A stretch of DNA of 64,000 nucleotides from Holophagales bacterium (lineage in GTDB: Bacteria; Acidobacteriota; Thermoanaerobaculia; Multivoradales; Multivoraceae): NCBI GenBank assembly GCA_009843505.1, contig VYDI01000002.1, positions 54,772 through 118,771 on the forward strand. Reading direction: 5' to 3'. The notes below the pieces were generated by a model. That model was not told the origin of the DNA. It saw only the letters and a program-made list of their open reading frames with translations, and searched no databases. Each line of letters opens with the position of its first letter. Positions within the stretch are counted from its first letter, which is position 1. The translations under genes and the position numbers were made by a program. Shown in pieces: positions 15,927 to 24,872 of the stretch.

Positions 15927-17726
15927 ATGCGACCACCCCGACCCCTTCTCCCGGCGATCCTGGGGATTCTCCCGGCGGTCGCGCCGCTCTCGCCTGCCGC
16001 AGGGGAGGAGCGCTCGGCGTTCTTCGGCGACCTGCACGTGCACACCGCCTACTCGTTCGATGCCTTCTCGTTCGCCACGCGGACGACGCCCGACGACGCA
16101 TACCGTTTCGCCGCCGGAGAGGCGATCAGGCATCCCTCGGGGAACGAGATCCAGCTCGACCGGCCCCTCGACTTCTACGCCGTGACGGACCACGCGGCGT
16201 ACCTGGGGGTCCTGCGCGCCCTCGCCGACCCCGGCCACCCGCTGGCGGACGACCCGGACGTCGAGCGCTACGTCGACCCGACCACGGTGAAGGCGCGGGG
16301 AGGCTACCTGCCGGGCGCCTCGGACTTCGTGGCCGGGCACGCGGATCCCGAAGTGGTGCGGACGGCCTGGGAGGAGATCGTCGCCGCCGCGGAACGCCAC
16401 TACCGGCCGGGCACCCTGACGACCTTCATCGCCTACGAGTACACCCCCTCGCGGGACGGCGGCAACCTGCACCGGAACGTGATCTTCAGGGGCACGGCAC
16501 CCCGGGAACCCTTCAGCCGACTCGATTCGCCGAATCCCGAGGACCTCTGGAGCTGGATGGATCGCCTGCGTGACCAGGGCATCGAGGCGCTGGCGATCCC
16601 GCACAACTCGAACGGCTCGGACGGCTGGATGTTCCAGACCGAGACGTTCGCCGGGGCTCAGCTCGACGCCGACTACGCGACGAAGCGGATGCGCAACGAG
16701 CCACTCGTCGAGATCACGCAGGTCAAGGGCACCTCGGAGACCCATCCCGTTCTGTCGCCCAACGACGAGTGGGCCGACTTCGAGATCTTCCCCTTTCGCG
16801 TCGGCCAGTGGGCCAGGAGCCGACCCAGGGGCAGCTACGTCCGCCAGGCGCTGCTGGACGGCATCGCGTTTCAGAGCCAGGAGGGTTTCAACCCGTATCG
16901 GTTGGGGTTCGTCGGCGCCAGCGACACCCACAACTCGGGTTTCTTGTTCGACGAGGAGAAGCACACCGGCAAGGTCGGCGTGCATGACTTCGACCCGGTC
17001 AGCAGGGGCTCGGTCCCGGTCGACATCGTCGACGGCGTGCCGACGTATCGCGAGGTCTTCCGCCGCTTCTACAGCAACTCGGGTCTCACCGGCGTCTGGG
17101 CCGAGGAGAACAGCCGGGGGGCCATCTACGAGGCCCTGCGTCGCAAGGAGACCTTCGCCACCTCGGGCACTCGCATCCGGTTGCGGACGTTCGCCGGCTA
17201 CGGCCTGCCCGACGACCTTCACCTCCGGGACGACATGGCGGCGGTGGGCTACGAGCGTGGCGTCGCCATGGGAGGCGAACTCGACGCCGACCGAAGCGGC
17301 AGTCCGGCGTTCGCGGTCCGCGCGCTGCGCGACCCGTCTCGCGCCCCGCTCCAGCGTCTCCAGATCGTCAAGGGCTGGGTCGAGGGCGGCGAGCGGCAGG
17401 AGCAGGTCTTCGACGTCGCCTGCTCCGACGGGCTGCAGCCGGATCCCGGGACCCACCGATGTCCGGACAACGGCGCCTCCGTCGACCTGTCCAACTGCGC
17501 CATCAGCCAGGACGCCGGCGACGCCGAGCTGGGAGCGACCTGGCGCGACCCCGACTTCGACCCCGAGCATCACGCGTTCTACTACGTTCGCGTCCTGGAG
17601 AACCCGACGTGCCGCTGGTCGACGTGGGATGCCGTGAAGGCCGGCGTTGCGCCGCGCGTGTCCCTGCCGGCGACGATCCAGGAACGCGCCTGGTCGTCGC
17701 CGATCTGGATCTCTCCCGGCAGCTAG
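15927..17726 (+). CDS. DUF3604 domain secreted protein
   Basis: 599 aa. The ATG at 15927 has GGAG seven bases upstream; a TTG at 15900 in frame is the alternative. Signal peptide to about residue 26. The PHP-like motif FFGDLHVHTAYSFDA (32-46) and later YAVTDHAAYLGVLRA, IPHNSNGSDGWMF and GFVGASDTHNSGF give metal-binding His/Asp residues of a DUF3604 hydrolase. A cysteine-bearing C-terminal region (FDVACSDG, HRCPDNGASVDLSNC) may be disulfide-bonded. Family members are often found near sulfatases, as here; the substrate is unknown. The stop codon TAG is the first base triplet of the palindromic element that follows. Confidence 0.85.
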   Translation: MRPPRPLLPAILGILPAVAPLSPAAGEERSAFFGDLHVHTAYSFDAFSFATRTTPDDAYRFAAGEAIRHPSGNEIQLDRPLDFYAVTDHAAYLGVLRALADPGHPLADDPDVERYVDPTTVKARGGYLPGASDFVAGHADPEVVRTAWEEIVAAAERHYRPGTLTTFIAYEYTPSRDGGNLHRNVIFRGTAPREPFSRLDSPNPEDLWSWMDRLRDQGIEALAIPHNSNGSDGWMFQTETFAGAQLDADYATKRMRNEPLVEITQVKGTSETHPVLSPNDEWADFEIFPFRVGQWARSRPRGSYVRQALLDGIAFQSQEGFNPYRLGFVGASDTHNSGFLFDEEKHTGKVGVHDFDPVSRGSVPVDIVDGVPTYREVFRRFYSNSGLTGVWAEENSRGAIYEALRRKETFATSGTRIRLRTFAGYGLPDDLHLRDDMAAVGYERGVAMGGELDADRSGSPAFAVRALRDPSRAPLQRLQIVKGWVEGGERQEQVFDVACSDGLQPDPGTHRCPDNGASVDLSNCAISQDAGDAELGATWRDPDFDPEHHAFYYVRVLENPTCRWSTWDAVKAGVAPRVSLPATIQERAWSSPIWISPGS

Positions 17727-17867
17727 CGTGGAACTGGCGGCCCGATATGGAGCCGGCCTTGCGGCCGGCGCGATCTTCCCCCCGGGCCGGAAGACCCGGG
17801 GTCACACGCCTTCGGCGGCAGCCGGCGGGGACGCCGGCGCACCCAGTGGGCGGCCAGTTCCACGCTA
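17724..17867. repeat. 144-bp palindromic element with 15-bp terminal inverted repeats
   Basis: The arms TAGCGTGGAACTGGC (17724-17738) and GCCAGTTCCACGCTA (17853-17867) are perfect inverted repeats. Between them are several GC hairpins, including the core repeat (GCCGGCG, loop, CGCCGGC, then CACCCAGT) at about 17821-17847. The left arm begins with the stop codon of the DUF3604 gene and the right arm supplies the stop codon of the convergent sulfatase. It could serve as a two-way transcription end, and may be a non-autonomous mobile element. Confidence 0.7.
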
Positions 17868-19349
17868 GTAGGGCGCCGGATCGAGCCCGACGTCGTTCGC
17901 CGCGCCGGCCCGGTGGGAGCGGCCCGGCAGGAGCTCGGTGAGGCGACGCGCCTCCTCGGGCTGATCGGAGACCTGCAGCACCTCCTTGCGCGAAGGGTTC
18001 CGCGGGAGCATGGCCCGAAGCCGCTGCTTCGTCCCGGCGTGCTCGGGGAGGTTCGCCAGATTGCGCCATTCGTTCGGGTCGTCGTCGTGGTCGTAGAGCT
18101 CTTCCCCGTCGGGATAGGTCGTGTAGCGCCAGCGCTCGGTGCGGATCGAGCTTCTGTCCGGTGCGTCGGAGGTGATCGCGGGGTGATCCCACTCGGCCTC
18201 GGGGTTTTCGAGCAGTGGCCGCAGGCTCTCGCCGTCGAGGTCCTCGCGCCCGGGGAGCCCGGCGAGGTCCGCCAGGGTGGGGTAGATGTCGAGCAGCTCT
18301 GCGGTCCGGTCGCAGAACTCTCCCTTCGCCTCGACCCCGGGGCCGGCGAAGATGATCGGCACGCGGCAGGAGCGCTCCCAGAGCGTGTACTTGCGCCACT
18401 GGTTCTTCTCGCCGAGTTGCCAGCCGTGGTCGGTCCACAGGACGATGACCGTGTTCCCGGCGTGGGGCCCTTCGTCGAGCGCCTTCAGCACCCGCCCCAC
18501 GTTCGCGTCGGCGAAGTTGATGCACGCCAGATAGGCCGCCACGGCGCGCCTCCACTGCCCCGTCGCCGTCACCAGCTCGTGGTCTTCCAGACCGCGCTCC
18601 GTGGGACCGGACTCAGGCACGTCGTCGAGGTCGTTCGCGAGGTAGGGCGGCAACTCGATCTCGGCCTCGGGGAACTTGTCGAAGTACTTCTTCGGCGCGT
18701 AGAACGGCAGGTGCGGGCGATAGAAACCGCAGGCCAGGAAGAACGGCCCCGAGTGATCTCTCGACAGGTACTCAGCCGCCCAGTTGGCGAGCTGGGTGTC
18801 GGTCGTGTCTTCGTCGTCGATGTCGAGAGAACCCCAGTCGAAGCCACCGCGGTCGAGCTGGTTCAAGGGGTAGCCGGGGGGCCACAGAAAGCCACGGAAG
18901 CTGTTGTAGTAGTGCCACGACGCGGCCTCGTTCTGGCTTTGGTGAAACGTCTTGCCGCCGCCGATCGCTTCGTAGCCGTGCTGCATGAAGTGTTGCGGCA
19001 GAGTGACGGCCAGCGGCATCGCGTCGCGCCAGACGTCCCCGTTGCCGTAGCAGCCGGACGTCGTCGGGCGCCGGCCGGTCATCAGACTCGCCCGGGAGGG
19101 GTTGCAGGCGGGCGTCTGGCAGTAGGCCCGCCGGAACGTGACGCCTCGCTCAGCCAGCGCGTCGATGTTCGGCGTGAGCGTCTGCGGGTGTCCGTCGAGG
19201 ACGCCGATCCAGTCGTTCAGATCGTCGATCGAGATCATCAGGACGTTCGGGCCGGCGGCGCGCGGCTCTCGACTGCCTGCGCAGCCCGCGGCCAGGGCGC
19301 CGAGCCCCAGGCCCCCGAGCAATTCGCGTCGCGAGAGCGCTCCCCTCAA
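17865..19349 (-). CDS. Type I sulfatase, iduronate-2-sulfatase-like
   Basis: 494 aa, from a TTG at 19349 that overlaps the upstream sulfatase stop (TTGA). The leader SRRELLGGLGLGALAAGC has a twin-arginine-like pair and a lipobox cysteine (Cys23). NVLMISIDDLNDW supplies the metal aspartates (42-43) and CNPSR (82-86) is the sulfatase signature whose Cys82 becomes formylglycine. PHLPFYAPKKYFDKFPE and WTDHGWQLGEKNQWRKYTLW are typical of the iduronate-2-sulfatase group. It removes sulfate esters from carbohydrates. Activation needs a formylglycine-generating enzyme, supplied by the gene at 24873. Confidence 0.9.
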   Translation of the reverse strand: MRGALSRRELLGGLGLGALAAGCAGSREPRAAGPNVLMISIDDLNDWIGVLDGHPQTLTPNIDALAERGVTFRRAYCQTPACNPSRASLMTGRRPTTSGCYGNGDVWRDAMPLAVTLPQHFMQHGYEAIGGGKTFHQSQNEAASWHYYNSFRGFLWPPGYPLNQLDRGGFDWGSLDIDDEDTTDTQLANWAAEYLSRDHSGPFFLACGFYRPHLPFYAPKKYFDKFPEAEIELPPYLANDLDDVPESGPTERGLEDHELVTATGQWRRAVAAYLACINFADANVGRVLKALDEGPHAGNTVIVLWTDHGWQLGEKNQWRKYTLWERSCRVPIIFAGPGVEAKGEFCDRTAELLDIYPTLADLAGLPGREDLDGESLRPLLENPEAEWDHPAITSDAPDRSSIRTERWRYTTYPDGEELYDHDDDPNEWRNLANLPEHAGTKQRLRAMLPRNPSRKEVLQVSDQPEEARRLTELLPGRSHRAGAANDVGLDPAPY

Positions 19350-20791
19350 GGCGAGCCGTTTCCGCCAACCGAGATCAGTCCCGAGTCCCTGGTTGGATCG
19401 TACTCGGGATTCGGCGTTGGCAACTCGAGATTCACGCTGGCGAGATAGTCGTCGAGCATGCGCGAGAGCCGGCGAGCGACCTCGGGACGAAACCGGCTGA
19501 GGTCGGTGGTCTCCGCGAGATCCAGATCGAGGTCGTAGAGGACCTCGCGCCCGGACTCCAGCTCGCGGATGAGCTTGTGATGGTCGAGACGGATCGCTGT
19601 CTGAGGCGTGACGTGCTTCATGTTGCGATAGGCGCCGTAGTACCAGATGAGAGGCTCCGTACCTCGATCGACCTCGCCGACTCCTTCGTTTGTCAGCACG
19701 CCGGCCAGACTGCCGCCATCGAGATGGTCGGGAAGCCGATCGCCCGCACCCAGCCACTCGGCGATCGTCGGCAGGAAGTCGTAGCCGATGGCCGGCACGT
19801 GACTCTGGCTATCCGCGGCGATACCGGGACCCCGCACGATGAGCGGTACTCGAATGCCGCCTTCCCACACATGTGTCTTGCCCATCGACAGCGGAATGTT
19901 GCTGGTCACGGGGCGGTCGGACTCGCCGCCGTTGTCCGAGGTGAAGATGACATAGGTGTCACCGGCGATGCCGAGAGCTTCGATCCTGTCGAGGATCTTG
20001 CCGACGCTCTGGTCCAGCTCGTCGGTCATTGCGCCGTACGTACTGTTCGAGTGAATGACGCTCGAATAGCCGTGATAGCGCGAAACCGTCTCCGGCTTCG
20101 CCAGCACCGGCGTATGGACCGCGTAGTAGGAGATCTGCAGCAGAAAGGGGCGCTCGGACGCCCCGTGCTTCTCCAGAAAGGCGAGAGATCGTTCGGTGAT
20201 CTCACCGGTGCGCTTGGGGTCGGGCATGCCCTGCCTTCCGGGCGCGTTCGTCGTGAGGCCGTCGTGCTCGTCGTAGCCGTGACGAGCCGGCGAGCCGCCG
20301 CCCATGTGCCACTTGCCGATGTGGCCCGCGACGTAGCGTGGATCCTGTTGCTTGAGAAACTCCGCGATCGTCAGCTCCTCATCGGCCAGATCGGAGATCG
20401 GGAGCGGCACGTGCATCGGCTTGTTGCGGTAGAAGTCGTCGTAGAAGAACTGGTACACCGCACGGCCGGTCTCGTCCGGCACGACGTCGATGATGTCGGT
20501 GGCGCCCAGTCGTGCAGCGGTCTTCCCCGTTTGAATCGACATGCGGGTCGGTGAGCAGTTCGGCGCTGGCGAGTAGGCGTTGGAGAAACGCATGCCTTGC
20601 GACGCCAGGCGCTCGAGGTGGGGTGTGCGGTAGAGGTCGCTCTTCGAGCCGGGGACGCGCTCGTCCATCTGCACCGAGGTCCCCGTCCAGCCGAGGTCGT
20701 CGGCGAGCAGGATGACGATGTTGGGGGATTCCGAGACTGCCGGGGAGGACACGACAGTGGCGAGCAGAAGGGCTACGAACTTCTCTCTCAT
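19346..20791 (-). CDS. Type I sulfatase, arylsulfatase A-like
   Basis: 481 aa, ATG with AAGGAGGAGCCA. Signal peptide to about residue 20. NIVILLADDLGWTG (24-37) gives metal ligands and CSPTR (79-83) the formylglycine site. HIGKWHMGGGSPARHGYDEH, TSDNGGESDRP and MGKTHVWEGGIRVPLIVRGP are conserved arylsulfatase segments. It overlaps the next sulfatase by 4 bp, so both are probably translated from one message. The ATG is 78 bp from the divergent PhyH gene at 20870. Confidence 0.9.
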   Translation of the reverse strand: MREKFVALLLATVVSSPAVSESPNIVILLADDLGWTGTSVQMDERVPGSKSDLYRTPHLERLASQGMRFSNAYSPAPNCSPTRMSIQTGKTAARLGATDIIDVVPDETGRAVYQFFYDDFYRNKPMHVPLPISDLADEELTIAEFLKQQDPRYVAGHIGKWHMGGGSPARHGYDEHDGLTTNAPGRQGMPDPKRTGEITERSLAFLEKHGASERPFLLQISYYAVHTPVLAKPETVSRYHGYSSVIHSNSTYGAMTDELDQSVGKILDRIEALGIAGDTYVIFTSDNGGESDRPVTSNIPLSMGKTHVWEGGIRVPLIVRGPGIAADSQSHVPAIGYDFLPTIAEWLGAGDRLPDHLDGGSLAGVLTNEGVGEVDRGTEPLIWYYGAYRNMKHVTPQTAIRLDHHKLIRELESGREVLYDLDLDLAETTDLSRFRPEVARRLSRMLDDYLASVNLELPTPNPEYDPTRDSGLISVGGNGSP

Positions 20792-20869
20792 TGGCTCCTC
20801 CTTCGATCCGTAGCAGTTGTAGAGTGTCGTCTCGCTACTAGCTTAGCTATCGGCTTACGGAGGCAAGCG

Positions 20870-21859
20870 ATGAGAGGCGCGACTGCCGAACGGAGCGGTG
20901 CGAAGCGGGTTTCGCCCGTCGTCGCCCACATGACCGGCAAGGACGACGAGGCGCGCGAGCGGGTGCTGGCAAGCATCGCGGAGCTCGATCTCAACGAGAA
21001 CCTGCTCGAGCTCGAGACCAACGGCTACACGGTGCTCCCGGGCGTGCTGTCCGAAGACCGGATCGAGCGCGCCAAGGCGGCCATCCTGCGGCGCGTTGAA
21101 AGGACGACGGGCAAGAAGGTCGATCCCGACAAGGCCACGTCCGACGACTTCAGCGGCATGGCCTATCAGCACTACCTGATCTTCGAGGATCCGGTCTTCC
21201 CCGAGATCCTGCTGGAGCCGAAGCCGCTCGCGATGATCACCTGGCTGCTTGGTGAGAGTTGTGTGCTGTCTTCCATGGGCAGTCACTTCCGTGGGCCCGG
21301 CGGCATGCCCCTGTCCGTGCACGCCGACGGGGTTCGGGTCGGCATGACCGAGACGTCCCTGGTTGCCAACTGCAACTACGCTCTGACGCCCTACAGCCGG
21401 GAAGCGGGGGCGCTGGTGCTCTTCCCGGGCAGCCATCGAAAGCAGCGCCAGCCCACGGCTCACGAGAACTGGATGGCGGGCCATGAAACCGTTCCGCAGA
21501 TCATGGCGAAGAAGCTCGATCCGGAAGAACTGGACGCCCTCGAGTGGACGGTGCCGCGAGGCGCCGTGACCATGGACCTCAATCCAGGAGATGCCGCGAT
21601 CTGGCATGGCAACTCGTGGCACGGCGGTTGGCGACGGGAGTTGCCTGGCGCGCGGATCAATCTCGCAGCCTATTTCTGCCGGCCTCATCTCTCGACACAG
21701 GAGCGACGAGGCGACACCCGGTATCCCGAGGTGTTCGAGCGCTATGCCGACGAGCCCCGGTTTGCCCGCCTGATGGGAGAGAAGATCTTCAACGGCTGGC
21801 GTGAAGAAGGGCCGGACTTCACGGGCGCGAAGACTTCGCCCAGCGGCCTGTTCGACTGA
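20870..21859 (+). CDS. Phytanoyl-CoA dioxygenase (PhyH) family protein
   Basis: 329 aa from the ATG at 20870, which has ACGGAGG upstream; the longer frame to 20597 is antisense to the sulfatase and was rejected. No signal peptide. The Fe(II) triad appears as HADG (His151, Asp153) and a distal His in IWHGNSWHGGWRRE (His246 or His251), with Arg262 in ARINLAAYFCRPH as probable 2-oxoglutarate ligand. It is distantly related to the protein at 7006. Standing between sulfatases, it may modify a natural product or an aglycone, which is inference. Confidence 0.85.
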   Translation: MRGATAERSGAKRVSPVVAHMTGKDDEARERVLASIAELDLNENLLELETNGYTVLPGVLSEDRIERAKAAILRRVERTTGKKVDPDKATSDDFSGMAYQHYLIFEDPVFPEILLEPKPLAMITWLLGESCVLSSMGSHFRGPGGMPLSVHADGVRVGMTETSLVANCNYALTPYSREAGALVLFPGSHRKQRQPTAHENWMAGHETVPQIMAKKLDPEELDALEWTVPRGAVTMDLNPGDAAIWHGNSWHGGWRRELPGARINLAAYFCRPHLSTQERRGDTRYPEVFERYADEPRFARLMGEKIFNGWREEGPDFTGAKTSPSGLFD

Positions 21860-21885
21860 GCGCTTCGCGCAAGGCTGGAACCAGG

Positions 21886-23370
21886 CTACTTGCCCTCGGC
21901 CGCCCAGCGCTTCATCAGGGCGATGTTGCGGCTCAGGATGGCCGCGGATTCGGGGTTCGCGCTCACGCGCCTGGAGTACGCGGCCATTTCGCTGTCGTAC
22001 ATGGCTTCTGATTCCGCGCCATGGTCGTTCGTGCGCTCGATCCAATCGTCCATGCGCTTCCTGAGTTTCTTCAGTTGCGCCTGGTGCTTCGGATCGCCGG
22101 CCAGGTTCCTGACCTCGAACGGGTCCTTGGTCAGGTCGTAGAGCTCCTCCGCGGGGCGGGTGGGGGCGAACAGAAGCTGCTGCGTCTCGTTCAACGTTCC
22201 GGCAGCATGAGCCTCCCGTAGCGCGATGACAATGCTCTTTCCGTCCTTGTAGAGGTTGGGTTGCAGATGGGGGCGGTTGGGCAGGAAGTTGCGGATGTAC
22301 TTGAAGCGCGTCGTCCGTAGCGCCCTGATGTAGTCGACCGTCTCGTCACAGCGGTCGCGCGCGGCAAAGATCGCTGTCCGCTCCTCGTAGTCCTCGCCGA
22401 GGATGTCGCGAGAGTGCATGTGCTCGGGAATCTCGATTCCGGCGAGCGCGAGCGAAAGGGCCGCGATGTCGATGTGCTCCACGAGGTCGTCGCGAACCTG
22501 CCCGGGCTCGATCGTCGGCCCGGCGATGACCAGGGGCACGTGCAGCCCTTCGTCGTAGAGGAACTGCTTCCCCCTGGCATGGCTGATCCCGTGGTCGGTC
22601 ATGAAGAGAACGACCGTGTCCTCGAGGTCGCCCTCGTCTTCGAGCCGTTCGATGACGTCGCCGACGAACTTGTCCGTGAACCGAACCGAGTCGAGGTAGG
22701 CCGCCCAGTCCGCCAGCAGGACCGGATCGTTCGGGTAATAGGGGGGAAGCTCCACGCTGGAGGGATCTGTCCTGCTTCCCAACAGCTTCTCGACGCGATC
22801 GCTGATCTGCCGGAACGACTCGAGCGATCGGCCGCGGTGCTTTCCGCCGGGGAGGTGAACCTGGGCGAAGAAGGGCTGCCCGGGTCGACGGTGGCTCCAG
22901 TCGGAACCGTCGTAGATGGCCGGGTCCCACTCGAAGTTGTAGTGCGTCTTTCCGAGGGTGGCTCGGTCCGTGTTGGGCCAGCCGGTGATCGCGGTGTAGT
23001 AACCGGCTTCCTGGAACAGCTCGGGGATCGGCCGGATGCCGGGAGGCAGGTGGATCTTCAGCTCTCCCTGGCTGCTGTTGTGGTGATGAGCGCCGATGGA
23101 GGTCTGGTACATCCCGGTGATGAACGCCGAGCGGTTGGGCGAGCAGACCGGCGCCGTGACGTACGCATTGGTGAATCGCACTCCACGATTCGCCAGGCGA
23201 TCGAGATGCGGCGTCTCGATCGCCGTCTCTCCGTAAGAGGAGAGATTGGCCGACATGTCGTCGACGATGATCCAGAGGATGTTCGGCGGCTCCGTTGCCT
23301 GCAGGGGAAGCGAGGTCAGCGCTCCCAGCGCGACAGCGAGGGCGGCGGTTCGAAAGCGGCGCGTTGTCAT
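21886..23370 (-). CDS. Type I sulfatase, heparan N-sulfatase-like
   Basis: 494 aa from MTTRRFRTAALAVALGALTS (ATG at 23370); MEKRAMTT at 23385 is an alternative. A signal peptide ends near LPLQA. NILWIIVDDMSANLSSYGE (30-48) provides the metal site, and CSPNR (76-80) the formylglycine motif (Asn in place of the usual Ser at the fourth position, allowed in the CxPxR consensus). FMTDHGISHARGKQFLYDEG and HHHNSSQGE are typical of the sulfamidase/S1_8-like group. It diverges from the sulfatase at 23408 with only 37 bp between start codons. Confidence 0.88.
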   Translation of the reverse strand: MTTRRFRTAALAVALGALTSLPLQATEPPNILWIIVDDMSANLSSYGETAIETPHLDRLANRGVRFTNAYVTAPVCSPNRSAFITGMYQTSIGAHHHNSSQGELKIHLPPGIRPIPELFQEAGYYTAITGWPNTDRATLGKTHYNFEWDPAIYDGSDWSHRRPGQPFFAQVHLPGGKHRGRSLESFRQISDRVEKLLGSRTDPSSVELPPYYPNDPVLLADWAAYLDSVRFTDKFVGDVIERLEDEGDLEDTVVLFMTDHGISHARGKQFLYDEGLHVPLVIAGPTIEPGQVRDDLVEHIDIAALSLALAGIEIPEHMHSRDILGEDYEERTAIFAARDRCDETVDYIRALRTTRFKYIRNFLPNRPHLQPNLYKDGKSIVIALREAHAAGTLNETQQLLFAPTRPAEELYDLTKDPFEVRNLAGDPKHQAQLKKLRKRMDDWIERTNDHGAESEAMYDSEMAAYSRRVSANPESAAILSRNIALMKRWAAEGK

Positions 23371-23407
23371 GGCCCGTTTCTCCATCTGCGTTAGGATTCT
23401 GACCATC

Positions 23408-24847
23408 ATGATCACACGACGACAGGCAGTCAAGAGCGTCGCCGCAGCGTCGGTGGGGTCCGCCGTGGGGGCCGCCTTCAGCTTCGCGAAGACGAACCGG
23501 GCGAACCTGCTCTTCCTGTGCTCTGATCAGCACCAGACCGCCGCGACCGGCTGCTACGGCAGCAACGAGGCCCAGACGCCCCACATCGACGAGATCGCCG
23601 CCGACGGCGTCCGCTTCGACCGCGCCTACTGCAACGCGCCCGTCTGCGTCCCCTCCCGCGGGTCGATCGTCACCGGCCTCCACCCCTGCAGGCACGGGGC
23701 GAAGATCCTGCGCGACCCGCTCCCGAACGAGGCGCGCACGGTCGCCCACTACTTCAAGGATCACGGCTACGTCACCGGCGCGATCGGCAAGATGCACTTC
23801 GTCGACGAGAGCCGGCGGCACGGCTTCGACCACAGGCTCTATCGCGCCGATCACGACAAACGGCTCACCCGGGCCGAGCAGCAGGCGTTCCGGGACGATC
23901 AGTACGCGGCCTACCCCGCGGACGGCGGGTACGCGACCGGGCTGAGCGGCTCCGCCTCGACTCTGCCGGAGAGGTACTTCCAGGACACCTTCTACGCCGA
24001 GGAGTCGGTCGCCTTCCTGCGCGAGAACAAGGACCGCCCCTTCTGCCTCTGGTCGTCGTTCTACATGCCGCATACGCCGCTGGTGCCGGCGAAGCAGTAC
24101 TGGGACATGTACGACGGAGTGACTCTCAGTCTGCCCGAGCGTTCCGATCGGGAGCTGGAGGACGGCTTCGAGGGGCACCTGATTCGCGCCAGGCAGCGCG
24201 GCTGGTACGACCAGAAGGACGACGACCTGCGCGACGCGATCCGCGGCTACTACGGCAACACCTCCCAGATGGACGCCAACGTCGGACGGGTGTTCGACAC
24301 GTTGCGCGAGCTGGGACTCGACAAGAACACGGTGGTCGTCTACACCTCGGACCACGGTGAGATGGCCGGCGCGCACCGCACGTGGACCAAGCACAACATG
24401 TACGAGCAGAGCGTCAGCGTGCCGCTGATCGTGCGCATGCCGGACCGGATCGAAGCCGGGACCGCCCGCACGCAGCTCATCGAGCACACCGATCTGCTTC
24501 CGACCCTGACCGAGCTGTGCGGGCTGGGGAGTCCCTCCTCCGGGATCGACGGCCGGAGCTTCGCGCCCCTGGTCCAGGGCGGGGCGTACACGCCGCGCGA
24601 GCACGCCTACTCGGAGTACTACTTCTGCCATCGCAGCTTCACGGTGGACGACCGCTACGTCGGCAAGCCGCCCATCCTGATGGTGCGCACCGGCAAGTGG
24701 AAGCTCAACTACCTGAGCTGGGCGCGGTCGGAGTTGTACGACCTCGAGGCCGATCCGGGAGAGTTCAACAACGTGATCGACGACACCGGCAACTCCGGCA
24801 TCGTCAGGGAGCTGACCGCCGTCGCCGAGCGGCTCTACGCCGGTTGA
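23408..24847 (+). CDS. Type I sulfatase with Tat signal
   Basis: 479 aa from the ATG at 23408. The leader MITRRQAVKSVAAASVGSA is a twin-arginine signal (TRRQ). NLLFLCSDQHQTAATGCYG gives the metal site and CVPSR (80-84) the formylglycine site. YTSDHGEMAGAHRTWTKHNM and ESVSVPL-type strands follow. A Tat route means folding, and probably Cys-to-formylglycine conversion, inside the cytoplasm. The formylglycine-generating enzyme gene follows after 25 bp on the same strand, so both are likely in one operon. Confidence 0.9.
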   Translation: MITRRQAVKSVAAASVGSAVGAAFSFAKTNRANLLFLCSDQHQTAATGCYGSNEAQTPHIDEIAADGVRFDRAYCNAPVCVPSRGSIVTGLHPCRHGAKILRDPLPNEARTVAHYFKDHGYVTGAIGKMHFVDESRRHGFDHRLYRADHDKRLTRAEQQAFRDDQYAAYPADGGYATGLSGSASTLPERYFQDTFYAEESVAFLRENKDRPFCLWSSFYMPHTPLVPAKQYWDMYDGVTLSLPERSDRELEDGFEGHLIRARQRGWYDQKDDDLRDAIRGYYGNTSQMDANVGRVFDTLRELGLDKNTVVVYTSDHGEMAGAHRTWTKHNMYEQSVSVPLIVRMPDRIEAGTARTQLIEHTDLLPTLTELCGLGSPSSGIDGRSFAPLVQGGAYTPREHAYSEYYFCHRSFTVDDRYVGKPPILMVRTGKWKLNYLSWARSELYDLEADPGEFNNVIDDTGNSGIVRELTAVAERLYAG

Positions 24848-24872
24848 GGGAGTTCCGAGTCGTGCGGGCTCC

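Noticed and set aside
15483..17573. 696-codon minus-strand frame opposite the DUF3604 gene
   Set aside because: No domain, no signal and composition of a complementary-strand shadow; the plus strand has PHP-like motifs.
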